DNA of 64,000 nt from DSYU01 sp964437595 (GTDB lineage Bacteria > Chloroflexota > Anaerolineae > Anaerolineales > Anaerolineaceae). Shown piece after piece: positions 53,293 to 64,000 of the stretch (position 1 is its first letter; each line of letters opens with the position of its first letter). The position numbers and the translations under genes were made by a program. The notes under the pieces are model-generated. The model was not told the origin of the DNA, did not search any database, and saw only the letters and a program-made list of their open reading frames with translations. The DNA lies in assembly GCA_964437595.1 (NCBI GenBank), contig CAYTHO010000015.1, forward strand, positions 1-64,000. The letters are read 5' to 3'.

Positions 53293-53328
53293 GTACCCTT
53301 TTTAATCCTGTGAGTTTGGATTTTAGGC

Positions 53329-53358
53329 TTGTCTCTGCCACCTGCTTTTCTGTATAAT
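53329..53358 (+). promoter_or_regulatory. nurA-herA operon promoter
   Basis: TTGTCT (53329-53334), 18 bases, TATAAT (53353-53358), giving a leader of about 60 bases. It is divergent from the ATPase gene promoter. Confidence 0.6.
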
Positions 53359-53424
53359 CAACATGTGTTATATTGACGTTTGTTCTATTTGTTTCCACTG
53401 ACCATTTATTATCAAGAGGTAGGC

Positions 53425-54591
53425 ATGCCGGTTAATTTTCAGCAGGCGCTGCAGCAAATCCGGGAGATGGGCAGGCAGGCCACGCAGGACCAGCAGCGGC
53501 TGGAAGAAAAGCGCGCAGAGGCAGAGAAGCTGTTCATGGATCTTGCCGAGGAGCTGGATACGCTGGAGCAGTTGGTGGAGCGAGCCGCGGCAGAGAACCC
53601 CTCGCTGCGCTGCGCCGCCCCGCTGCGCGAATACCTGAACGAAACCTTCGCTGCCCCGGCGCTGGAGCATCCCTACACCCTGCTGGCGGCGGATGGGTCG
53701 CAGATCAACCCGGACCGGCACGCGATGGTCGAGTTTGGGGCAATCAACGTTGGAGCGATCCGCATGTGCCCGGGCCAGGGCCAGACACCCGAAGAGATCG
53801 TGCAAAGCCAGATGATGTTCCTAAAAGACCTGTTCACTGCCAGCGGCAACCTGCTCACCGATGACCTGGTGGCGTTGAAGCGCGACCTGGCCGAGCGCCA
53901 GGTGCTGGCGGAGCTGGCGCGCAGCCAGCCGGGGCCTACCGTAGCGCTGACGGACGGCCCGCTGGAGCTGTTCCGCGAGCCAAAGGGCATGCCGGAATTT
54001 AAGGATGGGCTGCGGGAGTACCAGAGGGTGCTGGATACCCTGGCTGAGATGCAGGTTGCCACCGCCGGGTACGTGGATAAGCCGCGCGGGGACCTGCTGG
54101 TGCGGTTGCTGGAACTGGTGATCCTGGAGCGGCGCGGGCAGATCAATAAGGCCGGGCAAGAGCGCCCGCTGCAGGGGGTGTATGATTATAACCTGATGCG
54201 CACGCTGTTAAAACCTGGCGAGCGCTCGGCAGTGCTGCGCATCCATTCCGTCTCGGCGCAGAGCTTTACCGGGCGGCAGGCGCTGCACTTCTTTTACCTG
54301 AACCTGGGCCGCCCTGGTCACCCATACCTGTCGCGGGTCGAAATTCCGCGCTGGGTCGCCGACAGCGAGCGCCTGCTAAACCTGCTGCACGCCTGCCTGC
54401 TGGCCCAGGCTCAGCACCTGGGGGCGCGGCCCTACCCGTATGTGCTGCACCGCGCGCATGAGATCGCGGTGATTTCTTACGATGAAAAGAACCAGTTAGA
54501 GAACATGATCGTCGCTGAGCTGCGCCGCCAGGGCGTGCCGGTGGGTGAGCGCTCGAATAAGCAGATTGCGAAGGATACACGGTATTCGTGA
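53425..54591 (+). CDS. nurA: NurA-domain 5'-3' nuclease
   Basis: A 388-residue NurA-type nuclease. The catalytic Asp90 lies in LLAADGSQINPDRH; a second acidic site is VALTDGPLELF, and the C-terminal HEIAVISYDEKNQLENM is conserved. The N-terminal 60 residues form a coiled coil. NurA works with the HerA translocase in resecting DNA ends, well known in archaea and some bacteria. ATG 53425 follows AGAGGT; an upstream in-frame start is disfavoured. It is the first gene of a unit with a barrel-like protein and HerA. Confidence 0.9.
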   Translation: MPVNFQQALQQIREMGRQATQDQQRLEEKRAEAEKLFMDLAEELDTLEQLVERAAAENPSLRCAAPLREYLNETFAAPALEHPYTLLAADGSQINPDRHAMVEFGAINVGAIRMCPGQGQTPEEIVQSQMMFLKDLFTASGNLLTDDLVALKRDLAERQVLAELARSQPGPTVALTDGPLELFREPKGMPEFKDGLREYQRVLDTLAEMQVATAGYVDKPRGDLLVRLLELVILERRGQINKAGQERPLQGVYDYNLMRTLLKPGERSAVLRIHSVSAQSFTGRQALHFFYLNLGRPGHPYLSRVEIPRWVADSERLLNLLHACLLAQAQHLGARPYPYVLHRAHEIAVISYDEKNQLENMIVAELRRQGVPVGERSNKQIAKDTRYS

Positions 54592-54603
54592 GAGCCAGGG
54601 ATA

Positions 54604-54643
54604 TGAGATTAGGGATTGGGGATTAGGGATTGGAGATTAGGGG
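54604..54643 (+). repeat. G-rich tandem repeat in the nurA-herA intergenic leader
   Basis: Near-repeats of GGGATTA/GGGATTG. G-runs at 54612-54614, 54618-54621, 54626-54628 and 54640-54643 could form a G-quadruplex in the mRNA sense strand. It lies between nurA and the middle gene, just before its ribosome-binding region. It may be a dispersed repeat. Confidence 0.75.
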
Positions 54644-54663
54644 AAAGGTAAAGGTAGAGAAAC

Positions 54664-55266
54664 ATGGGCGAAATTGAAATTGGACGGCTCCTGCGGGCCA
54701 GCACCACCTCCTGCGTGGTGGGCTGCCGCGTTTCGCAGGCCAACGTACCGGGGTTTGGCGGGCTGGTGCGCATCCCGCTGGACCCAGACTACGCGATCTA
54801 CGGCCTGATCTACGACATCCATATTGAAGATGATGGGCTGGTGCGGCAGTTAGTCACCGCCGAGCAGGTGGACGAAGATGTGATCCAGGATAACCGCGCC
54901 AACCGCAACGTGCCGGTGGAGGTGAGCGTGCTGCACGTGGGCTACCGGCAGTCCGGGCGCATTTTCCACCTGCTGCCGCCGCGCCCGCCGTTGAGCCTGG
55001 ACGCTATTTATGTATGCGGGCCCAAGGAAGCCTGCGCCTTTACCGAGGCGGGCCGCTTTGGTTACTTCCGCCACGTGCTGCGGGCCGCCGACCTGCCGGT
55101 GGGCGAGCTGCTGGCGGCGCACATCCAGTTTGTGAACCGCCACCACCTGGAACACGACAACTGCAACTGGGCCTCCAGTGCCGTACAGGAGCTGATCACC
55201 CTGCTGCGCGATGATTACCCCACGCTGATGACGGTGCTGGGCGTGCTTTCGGATATTACCGGGTAA
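54664..55266 (+). CDS. Small HAS-barrel-like protein between nurA and herA
   Basis: A 200-residue protein with no named family. Its first 115 residues (IGRLLRASTTSCVVGCRV, GGLVRIPLDPDYAIYGLIYDI, VPVEVSVLHVGY) have the pattern of the HAS barrel that forms the N-terminus of HerA. The C-terminal half has HHLEHDNCNWASSAVQELI and no ATPase motif. It follows nurA by 72 bases and precedes herA by 11. It could be an adaptor that replaces or contacts the HerA barrel; this is inference. Confidence 0.6.
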   Translation: MGEIEIGRLLRASTTSCVVGCRVSQANVPGFGGLVRIPLDPDYAIYGLIYDIHIEDDGLVRQLVTAEQVDEDVIQDNRANRNVPVEVSVLHVGYRQSGRIFHLLPPRPPLSLDAIYVCGPKEACAFTEAGRFGYFRHVLRAADLPVGELLAAHIQFVNRHHLEHDNCNWASSAVQELITLLRDDYPTLMTVLGVLSDITG

Positions 55267-55277
55267 GGGAGGATGCC

Positions 55278-57014
55278 GTGACCAATATGCTCTTTCCCCC
55301 ACTGCTGCACAAGAACGGCGGCGACGACCCCACCATCGGATATGTGGTGGGCGGCGGCCTCAAAGAAAACCTGCGCGTGCGCCTGACGGTGCCCGCCCAG
55401 GAGGTTCAGGAAGGCTCGTTTGTGATCATCAACAGCGGCGACTGGCGCTTTTACGGGCTGGTCACCGACCTGATGCTGGGCGCAACCGACCCGCGCTTCG
55501 CCGATGAGCAGAGCGAGGCGCGCCTGCCCGGCGGGCTGGCGGGGCTGCTGCACGGGCAGACGCTGTACACCAACCTGGAAGTGATGCCCGCGCTGATGCT
55601 GGAGATTGGCCCGGAACCGGGCAGCCCGCAATACATGGCATGGCGGCAGGCGCACCCCAATGATCCCTCCCCCATCCCCATTAAAACCATCCCGGCCCAC
55701 CACGCTGAGGTGCGGCGGGCCGAGGCGGGCGACGTGGCCGAGATTTTTGGCGACCCGAACGAAAAGGGCAACTTCATCATCGGGCACACCCGCGAGCAGG
55801 GCCACCCGGTATGCCTGAACCTGGAGCATTTTGTACAGCGGTCTTCCGGCATCTTTGGCGCCACCGGCACGGGCAAATCGTTCCTGACGCGCATCCTGCT
55901 GGCGGGGCTGATCCACCACGACCGGGCAGCGGTGTTGATTTTCGACATGCACAACGAGTACGGCCCAGACGATACCGCCTCAGACACCAACCAGAAGGTG
56001 CCGGGCCTGCGCAGCAAGTTCCCCGGCAAGGTACGCATGGTAGGCCTGGGCCGCGACAGCACCGTGCGCGGGATGGTGCCCGATTTCCACCTGGAAATCG
56101 CCGAGAAGGATATCACCCCGGCGGATATCGAGATGCTAACCCGCGAGCTGAATCTGCGCGAGACGACGCCCACTACGCTGAGCGCGCTGGTGCACGAGTT
56201 TCATGAAAATTGGTTCCACGACTTTTGTGAGATGTGTCAGGGTGTAACCATCGAGACAGAAGAGGGTAAAAAGGTGCCCGCGCCAGACAGCGTGGAAGCC
56301 TGGGCCATACGGGCGGGGGTCAATATAATGGCAGCGGTGGCGCTTCACCAGAAGCTAAAAACGCGGCTTTTCAACCTGCCCTACATCGTTAACCAGCCAG
56401 CCGCCGATACCATTGGCGAGATCATCAAATCGCTGGAAGCCGGGAAGCACGTGGTGCTTTCGTTTGGCAAGTACGAGAGCGACCTGGATTACCTGCTGGT
56501 GACCAACCTGCTCACCCGCCAGATCCGCGAGCGCTGGGAGCACAGCACCAACGAGTTCCGCTCGGGGAAGAGCAGCAAAGAGCCGCGCCAGTTGATCATC
56601 GCGGTGGAAGAGGCCCACAAACTGCTCAACCGCGAGATGGCGGCGCAGACCACCTTCAGCACCATCGCGCGCGAAATGCGCAAGTACTACGTTACCCTGC
56701 TGATCATCGACCAGCGCCCCTCGCAGATCTACGATGAGGTGATGTCGCAGTTGGGCACGCGCATCTGCGGCTGGCTGGGCGACGACCTGGATATTCAGGC
56801 AGTGCTGTCGGGGCTGGCGGGGAAGGATACCCTGCGCGGGATGCTGGCCCGCCTGCAGCCGAAAGAAGAGGTGCTGCTGCTGGGCTGGGGCGTGCCCATG
56901 CCCATCCCGGTGCGGTCGAGAAGGTATAACGACCAGTTCTGGCGGGATCTAAAGGGCGATGCCTTTGAGGGCGCGAAGAAAGAGTCGGACATTATGAAAG
57001 AATTAGGTTTCTAA
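55278..57014 (+). CDS. herA: HerA-type DNA translocase ATPase
   Basis: A 578-residue hexameric-type ATPase. The N-terminal HAS barrel (IGYVVGGGLKENLRVRL) is followed by Walker A GATGTGKS at 194-201, a DNA-contacting LIFDMHNEYGP, Walker B LIIAVEEAHKLLN and a C-terminal sensor region (IIDQRPSQI, SQLGTRICGWL). It would drive DNA through the NurA nuclease. GTG 55278 follows GGGAGG; ATG 55287 is an alternative. The stop codon lies inside the terminator stem. Confidence 0.92.
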   Translation: MTNMLFPPLLHKNGGDDPTIGYVVGGGLKENLRVRLTVPAQEVQEGSFVIINSGDWRFYGLVTDLMLGATDPRFADEQSEARLPGGLAGLLHGQTLYTNLEVMPALMLEIGPEPGSPQYMAWRQAHPNDPSPIPIKTIPAHHAEVRRAEAGDVAEIFGDPNEKGNFIIGHTREQGHPVCLNLEHFVQRSSGIFGATGTGKSFLTRILLAGLIHHDRAAVLIFDMHNEYGPDDTASDTNQKVPGLRSKFPGKVRMVGLGRDSTVRGMVPDFHLEIAEKDITPADIEMLTRELNLRETTPTTLSALVHEFHENWFHDFCEMCQGVTIETEEGKKVPAPDSVEAWAIRAGVNIMAAVALHQKLKTRLFNLPYIVNQPAADTIGEIIKSLEAGKHVVLSFGKYESDLDYLLVTNLLTRQIRERWEHSTNEFRSGKSSKEPRQLIIAVEEAHKLLNREMAAQTTFSTIAREMRKYYVTLLIIDQRPSQIYDEVMSQLGTRICGWLGDDLDIQAVLSGLAGKDTLRGMLARLQPKEEVLLLGWGVPMPIPVRSRRYNDQFWRDLKGDAFEGAKKESDIMKELGF

Positions 57015-57055
57015 AAAATCAGGGCTGCTGGCGCAGCCCTGATTTTTTAGAAACC
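57006..57055. terminator. Long bidirectional terminator between herA and secA
   Basis: A perfect 23-bp stem (57006-57028 with 57033-57055) and a TGGC loop. The inner GC part is flanked by A and T runs, so it can stop transcription from both sides. It includes the herA stop codon. Confidence 0.92.
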
Positions 57056-57065
57056 GTTTCCTTAT

Positions 57066-61253
<4,188 letters not shown>

Positions 61254-61322
61254 ATTCCCTCGTTTCGACTTCCGGACGGGCTTGCATATTGCTATTTCTT
61301 TCACCACGCCGGTAACGGGTCT

Positions 61323-61351
61323 ATTATAAGGAATGATGGGGCGAATGGCAA
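61323..61351 (-). promoter_or_regulatory. secA promoter
   Basis: On the minus strand TTGCCA (61351-61346), 17 bases, TATAAT (61328-61323). The leader is about 63 bases. It shares the 316-base gap 61254-61569 with the divergent dnaE promoter; nothing else is seen there. Confidence 0.75.
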
Positions 61352-61456
61352 GCAAGGATTTTCCACCACAGAAAAGGGTGATGATGTTTGATCCAGAAAG
61401 GATACATTAAGAAATGTCATCCTCATCGCTTCTTAAGGATTGGGAGGGAGGGGAAG

Positions 61457-61465
61457 TGCTATAAT
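61457..61465 (+). promoter_or_regulatory. Extended -10 promoter of dnaE
   Basis: TGCTATAAT is an extended -10 box. No convincing -35 is present. The leader to ATG 61570 would be about 98 bases. Confidence 0.55.
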
Positions 61466-61569
61466 ATCTTTAAGCGGGCGTGCGCCATTCTCCGGTGTCC
61501 CCGCCGTTGTTAAGAATCAAAACAGAACAAAATTCCACCAAATGATAGGCGCGCGACCGACCAAACGTT

Positions 61570-64000
61570 ATGTCCTTCGTACACCTCCACGTTCATTCTC
61601 AATATTCGCTGCTAGACGGCTTTAGCAATATTAAAAAGCTGGTCAACCGGACTAAAGAACTGGGCATGCCCGCAGTGGCCTTAACCGACCACGGCAGCAT
61701 GTACGGCGTCATCGATTTTTTCAATGCGGCCAAGGCCGCAGATGTGAAGCCGATTATTGGGCTGGAAGCGTATATGGCCGCGCGCCGGATGCAGGACCGC
61801 GACGCCAAGCTGGATAAACAGTCGCACCACCTGCTGCTGCTGGCTGAAAACCAGACCGGCTACCGCAACCTGCTGAAAATCGCCAGCGCCGCCCAGATCG
61901 ACGGGTTTTATTACTTCCCGCGCATCGATCACGAGTTCCTGGAAAACCACTCCGAGGGCATTATTGCCACATCGGGCTGCATGTCAGCGGAGATTCCGCG
62001 GGCGCTGCGCGAGCGCGGCCCGGAAGAAGCACGGCGGCTGATGGACTGGTATTATGAAGTGTTCGGCCCGGATCACTTTTATCTGGAGCTGCAGCGCCAT
62101 GATATTCCCGAGCTGGAACAGGTGAACCGCGACCTGCTCCAGATGGGCAAGCGCTACCAGGCCAAGTTCATCGCCACCAACGATGTGCACTACGTAAACC
62201 CATCCGATGCGCGCTTGCAGGATATTCTGTTAGCCATCCAAACCGGCGCGCTGATTACCGACCCCAACCGCTTCCGCATGAGCGTGGAGAGCTTTTACCT
62301 GCGCTCGCCGCAAGAAATGGCCGGGCTGTTTGCCGAAGCGCCCGATGCACTGACCAATACGCTGGAAATCGCCGAACGCTGTAACGTGGACCTCTCCAGC
62401 AAAGGCTATCACCTGCCGCGCTTCCCTTACCCGCCGGGATATACGGATGAAACCTACCTGCGCGAGCTGTGCGAAGAAGGGCTGCGCCGGCGCTACGGGG
62501 AAGCCCGCGCCCACGATCCGGTCATCCGCGAGCGGCTGGAATACGAGTTAGGCGTGATTCACCAGATGGGGTTCGATGCGTATTTCTTGATCGTGTGGGA
62601 TTTGTGCCGTTTTGCCCGCGAAAAGGGCATCTGGTACAACGCGCGCGGGTCGGCGGCTGGCTCGATGGTGGCCTACACACTGGACATCACCCTGGTGGAA
62701 CCGGTGGGATACGGGCTGATCTTCGAGCGCTTCCTCAACCCTGGCCGTATCTCAATGCCTGATATTGACCTGGACTTCCAGGATGATATGCGCTCAAAGG
62801 TGCTGGAGTACTGCGCGCACAAATACGGCGACGACCGCGTGGCGCAGATTATCACCTTTGGCACGCTGGGAGCCAAGGCTGCTATCCGCGATGTGGGCCG
62901 GGTGATGGACATTCCCCTGGCCGAGGTGGACAAAGTAGCCAAGCTGATCCCCGGCATCCCGGGCAAGTCGGTCAGCATCCCCGAGGCGCTGGAACAGGTG
63001 CCCGACCTGAAGAAGCTGTATGACACCACCGACTACCTGAAAGACCTGATCGACACCGCCGCGCAGATGGAAGGCGCGCTGCGTAATGCCGGTACGCACG
63101 CGGCGGGCGTGGTGATTACCGACGAGCCAATCGTGGATTATGTGCCGCTCAACCGCCCTACCTCGGGTTCGGAAGACAGCCCGATCAAGACCGTTACCCA
63201 GTTCGAGATGTCGATTATCGAATCGCTGGGCCTGCTCAAAGTGGATTTTCTGGGCCTGCGCACCCTGACCATTATGGCGCGCGCCTGTGAATTGATCGAG
63301 AAACGGCACGGGAAAAAATTTAGTCTGGATAACATCCCCATCACTGATGAGCCTACCTTCGATTTCATCAGCAAGGGCCATACTGCGGGCGTCTTCCAGT
63401 TAGAAGGCACGGGGATGACGCGCTACGTGGTGCAGATGCAGCCGCACAACGTGGATAATGTGATCGCGATGGTGGCGCTGTACCGGCCCGGCCCGCTGGA
63501 GTTTATCCCCACCTATATCAAACGCATGCACGGCGATGAGAAGGTGGATTATCGCCACCCTTCCCTGGAGCCAATCTTCCAGGAAACGTACGGCATTCCG
63601 GTGTACCAGGAGCAGATCATGCGCGCGGCGGTGGACCTGGCCGGGTACACCATGTCCGAATCGGACGAACTGCGCAAGGCAATTGCCAAGAAGCTCAAAG
63701 ATAAACTGATGAAGCACCGCGAAAAGTTTATCGCGGGAGCAGTAAAGCGCGGGATGGCCAAAGAAACCGCTGAAGCGATCTTCACCGATTGGGAAGAGTT
63801 CGCGCGTTACGGGTTCAATAAGTGCCTGCCGGGAAATGTTGAGGTGATCGATGCCAGCACCGGGCGAATGGTGCGCATCGAGGATCTGTACCGCCAGACC
63901 GCCAAACTCAGCGAGACGATGACGCTGGATACGGGCACGCTCAACCTTAAAAGGGGGCAGGTAGCGCAGGTCATGGCAAACGGGGTAAAGCCCGTCTTCC
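61570..64000 (+). CDS. dnaE: DNA polymerase III alpha subunit, 5' part, interrupted by an intein
   Basis: The first 810 codons of dnaE; the gene runs past the window. The PHP domain begins FVHLHVHSQYSLLDG, with the HxHxH ligands of the metal-containing type. The polymerase palm has the catalytic Asp pair in MPDIDLDFQDD (Asp398, Asp400, Asp402 region). The fingers include LYRPGPLEFIP and GIPVYQEQIMR. At codon 752 the sequence leaves the polymerase and continues as an intein, directly after GFNK. The remaining polymerase must lie to the right. The ATG has no strong ribosome-binding site. Confidence 0.93.
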   Translation, partial: MSFVHLHVHSQYSLLDGFSNIKKLVNRTKELGMPAVALTDHGSMYGVIDFFNAAKAADVKPIIGLEAYMAARRMQDRDAKLDKQSHHLLLLAENQTGYRNLLKIASAAQIDGFYYFPRIDHEFLENHSEGIIATSGCMSAEIPRALRERGPEEARRLMDWYYEVFGPDHFYLELQRHDIPELEQVNRDLLQMGKRYQAKFIATNDVHYVNPSDARLQDILLAIQTGALITDPNRFRMSVESFYLRSPQEMAGLFAEAPDALTNTLEIAERCNVDLSSKGYHLPRFPYPPGYTDETYLRELCEEGLRRRYGEARAHDPVIRERLEYELGVIHQMGFDAYFLIVWDLCRFAREKGIWYNARGSAAGSMVAYTLDITLVEPVGYGLIFERFLNPGRISMPDIDLDFQDDMRSKVLEYCAHKYGDDRVAQIITFGTLGAKAAIRDVGRVMDIPLAEVDKVAKLIPGIPGKSVSIPEALEQVPDLKKLYDTTDYLKDLIDTAAQMEGALRNAGTHAAGVVITDEPIVDYVPLNRPTSGSEDSPIKTVTQFEMSIIESLGLLKVDFLGLRTLTIMARACELIEKRHGKKFSLDNIPITDEPTFDFISKGHTAGVFQLEGTGMTRYVVQMQPHNVDNVIAMVALYRPGPLEFIPTYIKRMHGDEKVDYRHPSLEPIFQETYGIPVYQEQIMRAAVDLAGYTMSESDELRKAIAKKLKDKLMKHREKFIAGAVKRGMAKETAEAIFTDWEEFARYGFNKCLPGNVEVIDASTGRMVRIEDLYRQTAKLSETMTLDTGTLNLKRGQVAQVMANGVKPVF
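63823..64000 (+). other. N-terminal part of an intein in dnaE
   Basis: The sequence starts CLPGNVEVIDASTGRM, the Hint block A pattern with the nucleophilic Cys1, and reaches VMANGVKPVF, which precedes block B in inteins. It follows the polymerase residues RYGFNK; in intein-free DnaE the next residues are normally SHA. At least 59 codons are seen; block B, any homing endonuclease and the C-terminal splice junction lie outside. Whether it is cis- or split-type cannot be told. Confidence 0.9.

Noticed and set aside
53246..57014. Defence island call for the nurA/herA locus
   Set aside because: No other recognised antiviral genes, no mobile-element signs; a repair role is equally or more likely.

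Overview
This window looks like a chromosomal segment of a Chloroflexota bacterium, most likely Anaerolineae-like. That assignment is an inference from protein style: GAF-rich cytoplasmic sensor kinases, a very long SecA, an archaeal-type NurA/HerA pair, paired M16 peptidases and predicted lipoproteins typical of the group. GC content is moderately high, genes are tightly packed, and there is no rRNA, tRNA, CRISPR array, insertion sequence or prophage. One gene, dnaE, runs off the right edge. The left edge cuts just outside a terminator.

Layout. 1-2.2 kb: nicotinate phosphoribosyltransferase and a HAD phosphatase, translationally coupled, under a consensus promoter with a palindromic operator. 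2.2-5.9 kb: two sensor kinases with complementary defects. 6-9.4 kb: DnaJ-like chaperone, HtrA-type lipoprotein protease and an eRF1-like protein. 9.5-14 kb: coiled-coil membrane protein and ClpP-class membrane protease, divergent from murJ and a URO-D-like enzyme. 14-21 kb: DinB-like protein, SagB-type oxidoreductase, CYTH protein, a large membrane glycosyltransferase, a TetR/methyltransferase operon and a PH-like membrane protein. 21-25 kb: gatCAB and a GNAT acetyltransferase. 25.3-30.8 kb: a giant hybrid kinase with a LacI-type ligand-binding head. 30.9-36 kb: xseA, xseB, a PAP2-like membrane protein, ribosomal protein S1, an M19 dipeptidase and a small membrane protein. 36-45 kb: adrenodoxin-type reductase, an M16 peptidase pair, a metallophosphoesterase, a proline-rich protein with a degenerate ATPase-like domain, and a diacylglycerol-kinase-like lipid kinase. 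45-51 kb: kdpE/kdpD, then frr-uppS-cdsA. 51-57 kb: SIMPL lipoprotein, an archaeal-type AAA ATPase with a nuclease-like tail, then nurA, a small barrel-like protein and herA. 57-64 kb: secA and, divergently, dnaE.

Functional themes. Several genes serve central housekeeping: amidated tRNA supply (gatCAB), ribosome recycling and lipid-carrier synthesis (frr, uppS, cdsA), lipid II flipping (murJ), protein export (secA), DNA repair (xseAB, nurA/herA) and replication (dnaE). Around them sit signalling proteins in which canonical residues are lost or swapped.

Most notable points: (i) dnaE is interrupted by the start of an intein directly after the GFNK motif; (ii) nurA and herA flank a small protein that looks like a HerA barrel without its ATPase, with a G-quadruplex-capable G-rich repeat in the leader before it; (iii) SecA carries two large insertions; (iv) several genes have a -10 box ending about 6-9 bases before the start codon and no Shine-Dalgarno, suggesting leaderless transcripts; (v) the NAD-salvage promoter carries a perfect 7-5-7 palindrome at its start site. 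All functional calls come from reading the sequence; no database search was run.
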